Notes: generated from the sequence alone by a model not told the origin. A stretch of 64,000 nucleotides of DNA from Pontibacter sp. Tf4 (GCF_014212495.1 NZ_JACKZC010000005.1:62001-126000); one strand, 5' to 3'; positions 8,469-17,899 are shown, numbered from the stretch's first letter. Made by a program: numbers and translations.

Positions 8469-9311
8469 TTATATCTTCATTTTAATGTTATAGGCTGTTC
8501 CTTTATCTTCATAGAAAATATAGAAAAAATTTTCATCGAAAGATGTTACTCTAAACGATTTGTATTTACTGGCTCCTTCTAATGTGCCATGTATAATGAT
8601 TGCCCCGTTTTCTTGCTGCACACTCTGAACTTTTAATTCGCGCTTAGATGGGTAAACCCTTGCTTCATCTGCATTCCCTGTAAAACTGGCACTTTCAGTA
8701 GCTTTAAATTCAGTTTTATTATTCGTTAACTTTTTAAACTTCTCTAAATCAGCGGGTGCGTTTGTAAAAACTGCACCAGCCAGGAAGGATTCGGCAGGAG
8801 TGCCCATTGCAAAACTTGCTCCCAATACGCCGCCATATCTACTGCCTTGGTTATCCTGATGCCTGATAAAAACAACATTGCCTCCCATCATAGCAGCAAC
8901 CACCTTTAACTTCTTCTGAGCCCGTGTTTCAATATTGTTTAAATTTGAGAACATGGTATTACCTTTTTCAGTTATACTGATGTCGCCGACCCGTTCCAAG
9001 CCATTTATTTCTTTTTCCGTCTGCGTAAGTATTACATTCTCATAATCCTGCCATTTATCTACTCTCCTATATGCTGCTGATTCTGCAAATACTTCTACCC
9101 TTCCAGATTTCAACACCACTTTTTGTACCACATTTCTGTACAAAGAATTTGTTACCTCTTCGTCAGGAAGCGAGTATTTAACAACTTCAGGAGTGATCTC
9201 TTTAACAAGGCAGGGAATTTTGGATGTATTGGTATATATGGTATCTACCTGCGCTATACTAACCGAAGAAGTTAGCAGAAAGCTAATCAGAATTAAAGTA
9301 AACGTTTTCAT
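8469..9311 (-). CDS. Secreted protein of unknown function
   Basis: A 280-aa protein with a signal peptide cleaved after ...SSVSIAQ. The mature N-terminus (DTIYTNTSKIPCLVKEITPE, then VKYSLPDEE) matches a theme common in Bacteroidota exported proteins, in which a short beta domain handles a 'D-T-I-Y...I-x-C-x-V-x-E-I' strand set. A central hydrophobic Gly-rich stretch (VVAAMMGGN and GGVLGASFAMG) may be membrane-associated. I cannot name a function. It is terminated by the hairpin at 8414-8459. Confidence 0.75.
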   Translation of the reverse strand: MKTFTLILISFLLTSSVSIAQVDTIYTNTSKIPCLVKEITPEVVKYSLPDEEVTNSLYRNVVQKVVLKSGRVEVFAESAAYRRVDKWQDYENVILTQTEKEINGLERVGDISITEKGNTMFSNLNNIETRAQKKLKVVAAMMGGNVVFIRHQDNQGSRYGGVLGASFAMGTPAESFLAGAVFTNAPADLEKFKKLTNNKTEFKATESASFTGNADEARVYPSKRELKVQSVQQENGAIIIHGTLEGASKYKSFRVTSFDENFFYIFYEDKGTAYNIKMKI

Positions 9312-9365
9312 AGGGAGTGGCTTTAAACGCTAATTTAATACATATAACATTAGGTATACATTTTT

Positions 9366-10307
9366 TTAATTCCCCAGATAAGGCCTGAGCTTTTCGTACT
9401 GCTCTGGCTTTATTATTTTAATCTGTTTGAGTTCCTCCACACTCTCAAAACGGCCGTGCTGCTCGCGGTAGGCGACTATAGCACGTGCTAAATTCGAGGT
9501 CATATACGGGTGCGCGCGCAGTTCCTCTGCGGTGGCGGTGTTCAGATTAATTCTTGCAGGCGTGTGTGCTTTTGCTACAAAAGTGTACTTGTGCAGGCTA
9601 TCTATTACCTCGGGTTGCAGGCCATATACTTCGCGCAGCTGTTCTAAACTATAGAAGCCGCCCAGCCTGTCGCGATACTTAACGATGCGTGCCGATAGCT
9701 TGCTGCCAATGCCGCGTATCTGTTTCAGCTGGGTAGTATCGGCAGTATTAATGTTGAAGGGTGCCAGTACAAAGCGCTCGCGAGGGCGGTTCTCCCAGTT
9801 GGGTGTTGGCCGTGGCCGGCTGCTGCCTATACCCTTACGGCTATAGTTGTCGGGTTTGGTTTCAGGCAGATCAATAAAAGGGTACAGCCGCTGGAAAACA
9901 GAATCCGGCATGCCATAGATCCTGCCTAATTCTGCTTTGTAAGTTAAGTCTCCTACTTTATTTCTATAGTTTAAAATGCGCTGCCCCAGGTATTTTGGTA
10001 ACCCGAAAGCCTGCCATTGCTCCAGCGTAAGTGTGTTGGGGTTAAACTTGTAAAGCGGAACGGTAGCTATAGTTTTCCGGCCCCGGTTATAGTTGTCTGG
10101 TACTTTCTCGAGCTGCGCTACCAGGCTATCAAGGAGCAACTGGTCTGCCGGGCTGGCGCTTATAGGCTGGTTGGAACTATAGATTCTGGAAAAAAGAAAT
10201 GGTGCTGCCGTAAGCAGCACCATTATGGTTATCAGCCACAGAAAACCGTTTACCTCACGCTGCGAAAAGCCAAAGTAGTTACGGATCCAGAGCTTCAGTT
10301 TTCTCAT
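9366..10307 (-). CDS. Helix-hairpin-helix (ComEA-like) membrane-anchored protein
   Basis: A 313-aa protein with one N-terminal membrane segment (about 20-40) followed by three helix-hairpin-helix units of the ComEA type: FNPNTLTLEQW, FNINTADTTQLKQIRGIGSK and INLNTATAEELRAHPYM. Such units bind DNA backbones; here they would face the periplasm, consistent with a role in DNA uptake or handling, although this protein is longer than classical ComEA and its function is unproven. Its start lies 3 bases after the stop of the MetS-like gene, so it is the last gene of the transporter transcript. Confidence 0.88.
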   Translation of the reverse strand: MRKLKLWIRNYFGFSQREVNGFLWLITIMVLLTAAPFLFSRIYSSNQPISASPADQLLLDSLVAQLEKVPDNYNRGRKTIATVPLYKFNPNTLTLEQWQAFGLPKYLGQRILNYRNKVGDLTYKAELGRIYGMPDSVFQRLYPFIDLPETKPDNYSRKGIGSSRPRPTPNWENRPRERFVLAPFNINTADTTQLKQIRGIGSKLSARIVKYRDRLGGFYSLEQLREVYGLQPEVIDSLHKYTFVAKAHTPARINLNTATAEELRAHPYMTSNLARAIVAYREQHGRFESVEELKQIKIIKPEQYEKLRPYLGN

Positions 10308-10310
10308 ATG

Positions 10311-10469
10311 CTATGCCATCGGTTGCCGTCCCGGCTCATCATCGTTATCCAGATACGAATCCGGCTCCGGTTTTGGTGGCGCATTCAAAACTCTATAGAA
10401 AAAATATGCTGTTAATGCAGTTACCAGAAACATGGTAAGAAGCATGATAACAAGTGCTGATGTATTCAT
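10311..10469 (-). CDS. MetS-like small subunit of an NSS transporter
   Basis: A 52-aa ORF (ATG at 10469, TAG at 10311) that begins MNTSALVIMLLTMFLVTALT, one membrane helix, followed by a short polar, acidic tail. Position is decisive: it starts 6 bases after the stop of an NSS-family sodium symporter, exactly where MetS-type small subunits sit beside MetP-type transporters. In the known pair the small protein is needed for transporter activity; here that is inference. It is easily missed because of its size. Confidence 0.75.
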   Translation of the reverse strand: MNTSALVIMLLTMFLVTALTAYFFYRVLNAPPKPEPDSYLDNDDEPGRQPMA

Positions 10470-10475
10470 AAGTTC

Positions 10476-12128
10476 TTAAATTTTACCTTCTCTAACTCTC
10501 TTTTTATACGCTATGTATACCAGTGCAGCAATGCCCAGGAATACAGCTACCAGCAGTATGCGCGATGCGTTCACGAAGAACAGCGTATCCTCTAAATGCG
10601 CGATCACGGCCGGGTCTGTTGCTTCGGCTAACTGGCGGTGCAGGCTGCTGTTCATCAGTTTTTTAATGATGGAGCTGTCGTCCAGTTCCCAGTTACCGCT
10701 TAAAGCTGCTCCCCAGTCGCCGCCTTTTGGCGTAACCAGTGAACCGATAAACACCCATAGTAACAGCAGCGGTGTCACGAACTTGATAATGAACTTATAG
10801 ATGTTAGGCACTTTGATGTCGGAACCTGACATGATCTCGCGCCAGCCTTTATCAATTCCAAAAATCCAGGCAAACAAGATAGACTCGAACAAGGCAAAAA
10901 TTACCAGCGATACCGTACCCGCCCAGTAGTCGTATTCATCAAACACGCCGTAGTGGAAGAACAGTACGGTTGGCATACCCAGTATCAGTACGATCAGACC
11001 AAAAGACCAGGCCGCAGACTTACGTTTCCAGTTAAACTCATCCTGCAGAAAGCCCATCCATGGCGTACCCATCGCCAGCGACGACGTGATACCAGCAAAG
11101 AACAGCAGGCCAAACCACATAACACCGGCAATAGCACCCAGCACTTCGCCCCACTGCGTAAACAGGAACGGCAGGGTTTTAAAGGCAAGACCAAGGCCAC
11201 CAGACTGCACCAGTTCCGTTACACGGTCGATACCCAGGTAACCGATAGAGATCGGGATCAGAATAGACGCACCCAGTACTACTTCCACAAACTCGTTCAT
11301 CCAGCCAGCCGACATAGCGTTAAGTGCGATATCGTCTTTGGATCTAACATAAGATGCGTAGCAATGGATAGTACCCATACCCACAGATAGGGTAAAGAAG
11401 ATCTGACCGGCAGCTGCCAGCCAGACAGTCGGTGACCATAGTTGCGTATAGTCCGGTGTCCATAAGAAGTTAAGACCAACAGAGCTATCGTTAATAGCAC
11501 CTGCCTCACCAGCTGTAATCGTAAAGCCTTTATAGGCCAGGAACATACCGAACAGAATCAAGAGCGGCATGCCTACTTTGGCTACACGCTCTACGCCACC
11601 AGCCAGGCCCTGCGAAAGGATCCAGGTGTTCAGCAACAAGCAGAGCACGTAAAATACAACGGCCTCCAGCGGAATGCCCAGTGTAGATTCGCCGATACTC
11701 ACGTAGGTGTTAAAGAAAGCAGCAACTCCTTCCTGGTCCATGCCATTAAAAGTGCCGAGTATTGAGTGCACAACATAAGACAGCGTCCAGGACTCGATGT
11801 AGCAATAGTAAGCTGCCACGGCAATGTTTGTCCAGATACCGAATACGCCAATGTATTTCCAGAGGCGGTGTTTACCCATGGTATCCACAATATAAGGCGT
11901 AGAGTGGTTACCATATCTGCCCCCGAAACGGCCCATCGACCATTCGATCCAGAGCAATGGAATACCCATTACTAAAAAGCATACTAAGTAAGGGAGAATA
12001 AACGCGCCACCACCGTTCTGTACGGCCTGTACCGGAAACCTCAGGAAGTTACCGAGACCAACAGCATTACCGGCCATGGCCAGAATGAGACCCACGCGCG
12101 AGCCCCAGGATTCTTTGTTAGCACTCAT
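10476..12128 (-). CDS. NSS-family sodium-dependent amino-acid transporter
   Basis: A 550-aa protein with about 12 membrane segments. The N-terminus shows the family signature WGSRVGLILAMAGNAVGLGN and then FLRFPVQAVQNGGGAF, which holds the substrate and sodium site of LeuT-like transporters. It would import an amino acid with Na+, the MetP type being likely because of the small MetS-like subunit encoded directly downstream. No AACTATAG motif occurs in this gene, unlike its neighbours, which fits strong codon selection. Start ATG at 12128 (MSANKESWGSR) is well placed. Confidence 0.95.
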   Translation of the reverse strand: MSANKESWGSRVGLILAMAGNAVGLGNFLRFPVQAVQNGGGAFILPYLVCFLVMGIPLLWIEWSMGRFGGRYGNHSTPYIVDTMGKHRLWKYIGVFGIWTNIAVAAYYCYIESWTLSYVVHSILGTFNGMDQEGVAAFFNTYVSIGESTLGIPLEAVVFYVLCLLLNTWILSQGLAGGVERVAKVGMPLLILFGMFLAYKGFTITAGEAGAINDSSVGLNFLWTPDYTQLWSPTVWLAAAGQIFFTLSVGMGTIHCYASYVRSKDDIALNAMSAGWMNEFVEVVLGASILIPISIGYLGIDRVTELVQSGGLGLAFKTLPFLFTQWGEVLGAIAGVMWFGLLFFAGITSSLAMGTPWMGFLQDEFNWKRKSAAWSFGLIVLILGMPTVLFFHYGVFDEYDYWAGTVSLVIFALFESILFAWIFGIDKGWREIMSGSDIKVPNIYKFIIKFVTPLLLLWVFIGSLVTPKGGDWGAALSGNWELDDSSIIKKLMNSSLHRQLAEATDPAVIAHLEDTLFFVNASRILLVAVFLGIAALVYIAYKKRVREGKI

Positions 12129-12291
12129 AAAAAAGGTAGAAGTTGATTAGTTTAGTTAGGTTGTTAAGAGTATAGTATTCTGGATTTAAGCTTACAATTT
12201 AGGGATTGCATCTGAGAGCGCCATATTAAATTCGATATTTTTAATATTTCACCGACCAAACACAGCTTTCTCCTGACGAACCCGGAAACTG

Positions 12292-13197
12292 CTATTGAGC
12301 AGCCTGTTCGGCCACAATCTGTATGCCTTCTGCAAAACTATGCGGCCTGTAGCCAAGGTCTTTTTTAGCTTTCGCGATAATGAATCCGGTTTTAGGCGGG
12401 CGTTTTGCCGGCTGTGTAAAGGTGCTGCCATCAGCCTTATCTATCAGTGATTTGTCCAGGTTAAAGTAGTCAGCTACCTGCAGAGCCATGTCGTAAGGTG
12501 TCAGCATTTCGGAACCTGAGATATGGTAAATGCCTTCCGCGTCGTGTTTTGCCGCCAGCCAGCAACCTTGTGCCAGGTCCTCGGCCAGCGTAGGCGTCCG
12601 GAACTGGTCGATCACTACTTTAATTACTTTGCCCGCCTGTAAACTATCGCGTACCCACAGCACAATGTTGGTTCGGCCATAGTTGTGGGCTACCCCGTAC
12701 ACCAGCACGGTGCGCAGAATCGCCCACTTACATTTAGCCTTCTTTACAATTTCTTCGGCCAGGCGTTTGGTTTCACCATAAAAGTTTACCGGGTTGGCTT
12801 TGGCCTCCTCGCTGTACGGTCCGTCTTCGCCGTCAAAAATAAAGTCGGTGCTTACGTGTATCAGGTGTGCGTTATATTTCTCGCAGGCATTAACCAGAAA
12901 CTGCACGGCATCGCGGTTCAGCAGCAGCGCGCCTGCATGGTCAGTCTCGCACTGGTCCACGTTGGTCATGGCGGCGGTGTGGATGATATGCGTTGGCCGG
13001 AATCCGCTAACTATAGCTTCTACCTGCGCCGGATCGGTTACGTCCATCGATGCAAAAGGCACCTGCGGCAGTATAGTTGCCAGCTTGTTTTCGCCGCGAC
13101 TGGTAGCCAGTAGCTCTACATCCGGTTGGGTAAGCAGCAGTTCGGCAAGTTTCTGTCCCAGCAATCCGTTAGAGCCCGTGATCAGTATTTTCTTCAT
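12292..13197 (-). CDS. RmlD-like NAD(P)-dependent sugar-nucleotide reductase
   Basis: A 301-aa extended SDR enzyme. The Rossmann motif is GSNGLLGQ (residues 8-15), and the catalytic YxxxK is in FYGETKRLAEE, with Ser/Thr in HVSTDFIFDG. The whole resembles dTDP-4-dehydrorhamnose reductase. No other rhamnose genes lie nearby, so the exact substrate is open. It starts 2 bases after the cyclophilin gene ends, so the two are co-transcribed. Confidence 0.85.
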   Translation of the reverse strand: MKKILITGSNGLLGQKLAELLLTQPDVELLATSRGENKLATILPQVPFASMDVTDPAQVEAIVSGFRPTHIIHTAAMTNVDQCETDHAGALLLNRDAVQFLVNACEKYNAHLIHVSTDFIFDGEDGPYSEEAKANPVNFYGETKRLAEEIVKKAKCKWAILRTVLVYGVAHNYGRTNIVLWVRDSLQAGKVIKVVIDQFRTPTLAEDLAQGCWLAAKHDAEGIYHISGSEMLTPYDMALQVADYFNLDKSLIDKADGSTFTQPAKRPPKTGFIIAKAKKDLGYRPHSFAEGIQIVAEQAAQ

Positions 13198-13199
13198 GC

Positions 13200-13847
13200 T
13201 TATTTGGTAAGCGAGTGCGTGCTATAGTTGTAGTTATACTTCTTGGCAATCTTCTTTTTCTTCACGTCTTCCACGGTCACTTTCATCTTCACATCCGTTA
13301 GCGGGCGGTCGCGCTGGTTCTTAGGCTGCTCGGCAATTTTATCCACTACATCCAGGCCATCTACCACCTGCCCGAAAACTGTGTAAGCTTCGTCCAGCAT
13401 CGGTGTGCCATCGTGGTTCTCTACAATATAAAACTGCGAGCCGCTCGATTCTTTCATCGGGTTTACCTGGTCGCCCATGCGCGCGGCAGCCACAGCGCCA
13501 CGCACATGCTTAAACTCGGGGTTAATTTCGGCCGGTATGGTGTAGCCTGGTCCGCCGGAGCCGTCGTTGTTCGGGTTGTCGTCCTTGCTGTTCGGGTCGC
13601 CGCCCTGTATCATAAACCCATCAATCACCCGGTGGAAAGTAGTACCGTCGAAAAAGCCTTCTTTGGCCAGCTTCAGAAAGTTCTCTTTGTGTTTTGGGGT
13701 CTGGTCGAAGAGGATGAGTTTGATGTCGCCCTGCGGCGTGTTTATGGTTACCAGTTGGTCTTTGCCTTTCGGTTTCTGGGCGGATGCAAGCGTGGTACTT
13801 AAGAACAGCAGCGCAACTATAGCGCAAAGCATTTTCTGTAGTTTCAT
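13200..13847 (-). CDS. Secreted cyclophilin-type peptidyl-prolyl isomerase
   Basis: A 215-aa protein with a signal peptide ending ...TTLASAQ, then a complete cyclophilin domain: FHRVIDGFMIQGGDP holds the catalytic Arg, with GGPGYTIPAE and SGSQFYIV further on. It would speed proline isomerisation of proteins folding in the periplasm. A short basic tail follows the domain. Immediate upstream partner of the RmlD-like gene. Confidence 0.93.
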   Translation of the reverse strand: MKLQKMLCAIVALLFLSTTLASAQKPKGKDQLVTINTPQGDIKLILFDQTPKHKENFLKLAKEGFFDGTTFHRVIDGFMIQGGDPNSKDDNPNNDGSGGPGYTIPAEINPEFKHVRGAVAAARMGDQVNPMKESSGSQFYIVENHDGTPMLDEAYTVFGQVVDGLDVVDKIAEQPKNQRDRPLTDVKMKVTVEDVKKKKIAKKYNYNYSTHSLTK

Positions 13848-14383
13848 AGTTCGTATAGTTTTCTGGAGCTTGAAGATTCCTATTTTTTAGCTGTAATCCA
13901 AATCAGGACCTGCGATTAAGGAGATTACGCTGATTTTATATGATTTCTGTCAGGTTGCAGATCAGTGGATTTTGCCTGAACCAGGATTAATGAAGATTGA
14001 ACGGATTGGCCCAATGTAGAGACCCAAGATTTTGCGTCTCCGCTATGAAACTATAGGCCCAGCTATAGTTTAGCTTTGCTTTGAAACTATAGAACTGTAC
14101 CCGAACTATTGTTCTACGCTGGCGCGGATCTGCGATCCGTGACTTATCTATAAAGTTGGATCTGTGATCCAACTGGGCGGGACGCCCAACTATAGTTCGA
14201 CACGAGCGTGGACGCTCGCGCCATAGAAATTAAATTACCACAACTATAGCTCAACTATAGATTACCGCAAAACTATAGTTTTCAGCTGATGCAGAACGCC
14301 AGTTACAAACTAGCACCATCGGTAACCACAAGTTACACCCCGTTAAACTTGCGGTATGATGCAGATTGATTTCAGTTCACAAA
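13848..14383. repeat. Repeat-rich gene-free segment
   Basis: No gene seen. Contents in order: a GATTAAGGAGATT-type degenerate block (13910-13990), a partial GTAGAGAC...GCGTCTC module near 14015-14040, a cluster of seven AACTATAG/CTATAGTT motifs between 14045 and 14285, and the 108-bp hairpin element at 14117-14224. Confidence 0.6.
14117..14224 (+). repeat. 108-bp modular hairpin element, copy 1
   Basis: Four consecutive small hairpins: CGGATC/GATCCG, GTTGGAT/ATCCAAC, TGGGCG/CGCCCA and CGAGCG/CGCTCG, with an AACTATAGTT palindrome between the third and fourth. The second copy (24798-24905) is in the opposite orientation and differs mostly in the loops, so the stems are what is conserved. Confidence 0.85.
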
Positions 14384-14412
14384 AAAAGAGGCGCAACAGG
14401 TGCGCCTCTTTT
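14384..14412. terminator. Terminator of the holB-hemC transcript
   Basis: A perfect 12-bp stem (AAAAGAGGCGCA and TGCGCCTCTTTT) with a 5-base loop. On the minus strand it is followed by a run of T, just beyond the hemC stop. Confidence 0.85.
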
Positions 14413-14443
14413 CGTATTTCGTCAGATTCGTTTTGGCTATAGT

Positions 14444-15391
14444 TTAGCTGCGTTGTTCTTTTATCTCTTTCAGAATCTCCACACCGCCCTGGCTGAGTAT
14501 AGTTTCGGCCAGCTTCTTACCAATCGTTTCTGCCTCTGCAATCGGGGCTTCATATACTTCGTACAGGTGGCGCTGCCCGTCCAGGCTAACGATGCCGCCT
14601 TGTATCTGCAGGGTATTTTCGTCTTTCAGGGTTGCCAGTGTAAACGACGGAATGCTGCAGCCTCCCTCCATAGTTCTCAGGAAAGCACGTTCGGCCAGCA
14701 AGCAATGGTGGGTTTCCGGGTGATCTACCGCCGCTTTTATGCGGGCCTTTAACTCGGGCTCCAGATTCATGGCACATTCTACGGCAACGCTTCCCTGTCC
14801 GGCAGCGGGTACAAACTGGTCTTCCGGGAAGATATGTACGATCAGGTTATCGTATTCCATGCGGTGCACACCGGCAAACGCCAGCATCAGGGCATCAAAT
14901 TCTCCGTTTTCCAGCTTTTTCAAGCGTGTCTGCAGGTTTCCGCGCGATTCGCCGGTTACCACATTCGGGTAAAACTTGTTAAGCAGCGCACGGCGGCGTG
15001 TAGAAGATGTACCAATTTTAGCGTTACTGCCTGGTTCCAGTTTAAAATCCGGGTTCAGCGATAAAAGCACATCGTTCACTTTTTCGCGCTCCATAAACGC
15101 CAGCAGCTCCAGGTCTTCTGATACTTTAGACTGTACATCTTTGGCACTATGCACGGCAATATCAATGCTGCCATCGCGCAGGCCATCTTCCAGCTCTTCG
15201 GTAAAAACACCTTTAGAGCCCAGCTTGTCCAGCGACCTGTCCAGCATGCGGTCGCCTTTGGTAGTAATAATGACCAGTTCGGTAGCAAAACCTGCTGCCT
15301 GTAGTTTATCGGCTACTGTATTTGCCTGCCACAGCGCCAGTTTACTGCCACGCGTACCAATGTTTATGATTTTATTCTGTATAGTTGTCAT
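14444..15391 (-). CDS. hemC: Porphobilinogen deaminase (hydroxymethylbilane synthase)
   Basis: A 315-aa enzyme that joins four porphobilinogen units to hydroxymethylbilane in haem synthesis. Visible signatures are GTRGSKLALWQ (12-22), HSAKDV with the catalytic Asp85, STRRRALL (130-137), and GGCSIP, where Cys245 carries the dipyrromethane cofactor. Length is normal for the family. It follows holB by 6 bases and ends at a strong terminator, so the two are likely co-transcribed; the pairing has no obvious functional meaning. Confidence 0.97.
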   Translation of the reverse strand: MTTIQNKIINIGTRGSKLALWQANTVADKLQAAGFATELVIITTKGDRMLDRSLDKLGSKGVFTEELEDGLRDGSIDIAVHSAKDVQSKVSEDLELLAFMEREKVNDVLLSLNPDFKLEPGSNAKIGTSSTRRRALLNKFYPNVVTGESRGNLQTRLKKLENGEFDALMLAFAGVHRMEYDNLIVHIFPEDQFVPAAGQGSVAVECAMNLEPELKARIKAAVDHPETHHCLLAERAFLRTMEGGCSIPSFTLATLKDENTLQIQGGIVSLDGQRHLYEVYEAPIAEAETIGKKLAETILSQGGVEILKEIKEQRS

Positions 15392-15397
15392 GATCTT

Positions 15398-16528
15398 TTA
15401 GTAGTTGCCACGCAAAAAGTGCGCGATCTGTATAGAGCTGTCTACGAAAACAATTTTAGGGTTGGCATTCCGCTCGATGTGGTAGTGTGCCTGGTTCAGT
15501 TCTTCGGCCATACGGGCGCCGTTGTCGGTGTGCACCAGTTTCGAGAAATCCTGTACAAACTTCATCTCGTCGGCTGGCAAATAAGCTATCAGGCCGGCAT
15601 CTACACCATACAACATCACCTTCCGGAAAAGGTTAAGCGCATAAAGTAAAAAGTTCTTCTGGTTCTCGCGGCCCAGCTTCTGAAAATCCTCGCTCATCTC
15701 TATCAGCTCGCCAAACTTGTAGCCATAGCAGTTGCGCAGCCAGTCGCGGAAAAAACTGAAATAGTCGGAGCTTACTTCGGAGAGCAGGTTCGCGGCCATG
15801 TTCAGGTTGCCTTCGGCTAATTGTGCTATCTGGCGCGCAGCGGTGGCTTCGGCGTTATACTTCTGTTGCAGCCAGGTTACTACTTCTTCTTCGGTAAAAT
15901 TGCGAACCTGCACAATCTGGGTACGCGAAGTTATAGTTGCCAGCAGCTTATCCGATTGCTGCGAAACCAGCAGGAACAGGGTTTTAGCCGGTGGCTCCTC
16001 CAGCAGTTTCAGCAGGGCATTGGCCGCAAACGGGTGCATCAGCTCGGGTAACCAGATCAGCACAATTTTATAGTCCCCTTCAAAGGCCTTCAGCGACACC
16101 AGTTTTACCAGTTGCCGGCTTTCCTCTTTCGAAATAGCGCCTTGCTTGTTCTCTGCGCCAATGTGTTGCATCCACTCGTTCAGGCCCTGGTAGGGGCTTG
16201 CCAGCACAAACGCGCGCCAGTCGTTCAGGAAGTTCTGGCTCAGCACATCCTTGCCTGTAGTATTTCTGGTAGCGGTAACCGGCATCACGAAGTTAAAGTC
16301 CGGGTGCACCAGTTTGTTCATTTTAGTGCAGCTGCCACATGTTCCACATGAATCATCGGCCTGCTTGTTCTCGCAGTTGATGTAGGTGGCATAAGCCAGT
16401 GCCAGCGCCAGGTTTGCACTTCCCTCCTTGCCCAGAAACAGCTGCGCATGCGCCACGTGGTTCTGCTGCACAGAGTTTACAAGCATCTGCTTCGTTTCCT
16501 GGTGTCCTAAAATCTGAGAGAACTGCAC
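15398..16528 (-). CDS. holB: DNA polymerase III delta-prime subunit
   Basis: A 376-aa clamp-loader AAA+ ATPase-fold subunit. The P-loop is degenerate (LGKEGSANLALALA), as usual in delta-prime, and the cysteine cluster CENKQADDSCGTCGSC forms the small zinc module. ALLKLLEEPP is the typical sensor helix. It helps load the beta sliding clamp at replication forks. Start at ATG 16528 (MQFSQILGHQETK) agrees with homologues. Confidence 0.93.
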   Translation of the reverse strand: MQFSQILGHQETKQMLVNSVQQNHVAHAQLFLGKEGSANLALALAYATYINCENKQADDSCGTCGSCTKMNKLVHPDFNFVMPVTATRNTTGKDVLSQNFLNDWRAFVLASPYQGLNEWMQHIGAENKQGAISKEESRQLVKLVSLKAFEGDYKIVLIWLPELMHPFAANALLKLLEEPPAKTLFLLVSQQSDKLLATITSRTQIVQVRNFTEEEVVTWLQQKYNAEATAARQIAQLAEGNLNMAANLLSEVSSDYFSFFRDWLRNCYGYKFGELIEMSEDFQKLGRENQKNFLLYALNLFRKVMLYGVDAGLIAYLPADEMKFVQDFSKLVHTDNGARMAEELNQAHYHIERNANPKIVFVDSSIQIAHFLRGNY

Positions 16529-16645
16529 GTTTATAGTTAATTGTTAGTTGTTGATTGTTAAATTGTTTGATGGTTATATTGTTGACCTGAACTATAGATT
16601 TCACAAACCACGAGCCCAACAATCAACAATTCAGCAATTCAACAA
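16529..16645. repeat. AT-rich direct/inverted repeat block (caacaatt words)
   Basis: Repeated words of the type TTGTTGATTGTTAAATTGTT on one side and CAACAATTCAGCAATTCAAC on the other make a long imperfect inverted repeat between two minus-strand genes. A related block lies at 18861-19036. Confidence 0.6.
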
Positions 16646-17857
16646 TTAAACCTTGTCCCACACCCTGTATGGCTGGGTCTGGTTGAAGATTTCGGTTAAG
16701 ATCGCTTTTTCGGTATCGTCTAAAACTTTTTGGCGGCGTTCCATTACCTTTTCGGCGACCTCGTATACTTTGCGCAGCTGAAACGTTTCGAAGCCCGCGG
16801 CACCGCCCCAGCTAAACGAAGGTATAAAGTTACGCGGAAAGCCCGAGCCAAAAATGTTGGCACTTACGCCCACCACCGTTCCGGTATTGAACATAGTATT
16901 GATGCCGCATTTGCTGTGGTCGCCCATAATTAAACCGCAGAACTGCTGCCCGGTGTTCTTAAAACCGCCTTTGCTATAGTTCCATAGTTTGACCTGTGCA
17001 TAGTTGTTCTTCAGGTTGGATGTGTTGGTATCGGCACCTAAATTGCACCACTCGCCCAGCACCGAGTTGCCTAAAAAGCCATCGTGGCCTTTGTTGGAGT
17101 AACCCAGAATTACCGATGCACTGATCTCGCCACCTACTTTGGAATGTGGCCCAACTGTTACATCGCCGCGCATTTTGCCGCCCATGTTCACGTGGCTGCC
17201 TTCGCACAGCGCAAATGGCCCTTTTATAAGCGCACCTTCCTGCACCTGTGCATCTTTGCCAATATAGATCGGTCCGTCTTCGGCGTTCAGCACGGCTGCG
17301 CGTATTTTGGCACCTTCTTCAATAAAAATATTTGCCTCGTTGTAAACTATCGTATGCTTATCGTTTACCGGCTGGCTTTTGCGGTCTTTGGTCAGGAGTT
17401 TAAAATCGCTCCGGATCTCGCGCCCGTTGTGTACAAAAATCTCCCACACCTCCCGGATCATCAGCACCCCGGCATCCAGTGCCAGCTTTTTGCTTTGCTG
17501 TGCTTTTTCCTGCAACTCGTCCAGGTTATCTATCTGCGCTCCGCCACCGTTAAAAGCGATCAGGGTATCGCCCTGCCAGTACGACTCGCCAAAGCTCAGG
17601 CCCTTCATTTGCTCTATCAGTTCTACCGTTGGTATCACCGCGCCGTTTATGTAGCAGTTATGCGTACTATCAAAGTAAGGTATAAACTTGGCGCTCAGGT
17701 AATTTTGTGTGAGCGACGAAGCTACCTGCCTTGTCAGTTCCTGCCACTTTTCGGCTATAGTTAAAATACCGGTCCGGATGTAAGCCACGGGCCGCGTAAA
17801 GGTAAGCGGCAACAGGCTCTGCCGGATAACCGGATCGTCGAAGAGAATGATGTTCAT
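16646..17857 (-). CDS. GlmU-like sugar-nucleotidyltransferase/hexapeptide-repeat protein
   Basis: A 403-aa protein. The N-terminal half is a divergent nucleotidyltransferase-like region (MNIILFDDPVIRQSLLPLTF) without the usual GxGxRM signature. The C-terminal part (about 190-370) is a left-handed beta-helix of hexapeptide repeats (IYIGKDAQVQEGALIKGPFA). Bacteroidota carry it as a 'GlmU family protein'; it may act on sugar phosphates for envelope building, but the degenerate motif leaves the activity open. It lies between rpmE2 and holB on the same strand, with a terminator after rpmE2, so it probably has its own promoter. Confidence 0.82.
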   Translation of the reverse strand: MNIILFDDPVIRQSLLPLTFTRPVAYIRTGILTIAEKWQELTRQVASSLTQNYLSAKFIPYFDSTHNCYINGAVIPTVELIEQMKGLSFGESYWQGDTLIAFNGGGAQIDNLDELQEKAQQSKKLALDAGVLMIREVWEIFVHNGREIRSDFKLLTKDRKSQPVNDKHTIVYNEANIFIEEGAKIRAAVLNAEDGPIYIGKDAQVQEGALIKGPFALCEGSHVNMGGKMRGDVTVGPHSKVGGEISASVILGYSNKGHDGFLGNSVLGEWCNLGADTNTSNLKNNYAQVKLWNYSKGGFKNTGQQFCGLIMGDHSKCGINTMFNTGTVVGVSANIFGSGFPRNFIPSFSWGGAAGFETFQLRKVYEVAEKVMERRQKVLDDTEKAILTEIFNQTQPYRVWDKV

Positions 17858-17862
17858 AGAGC

Positions 17863-17899
17863 AAAAATAAAAAAGTCTTCCCGAAAATTACGGAAAGAC
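17863..17899 (-). terminator. Terminator of rpmE2
   Basis: Read on the minus strand: stem GTCTTTCCG with CGGGAAGAC (one mismatch), 7-base loop, then TTTTTTATTTT. It sits just after the L31 gene. Confidence 0.8.

Noticed and set aside
14117-14224. Clustered hairpins considered as a tRNA or structured RNA gene
   Set aside because: No cloverleaf or conserved tRNA loop sequence; the unit recurs as an inverted intergenic element.
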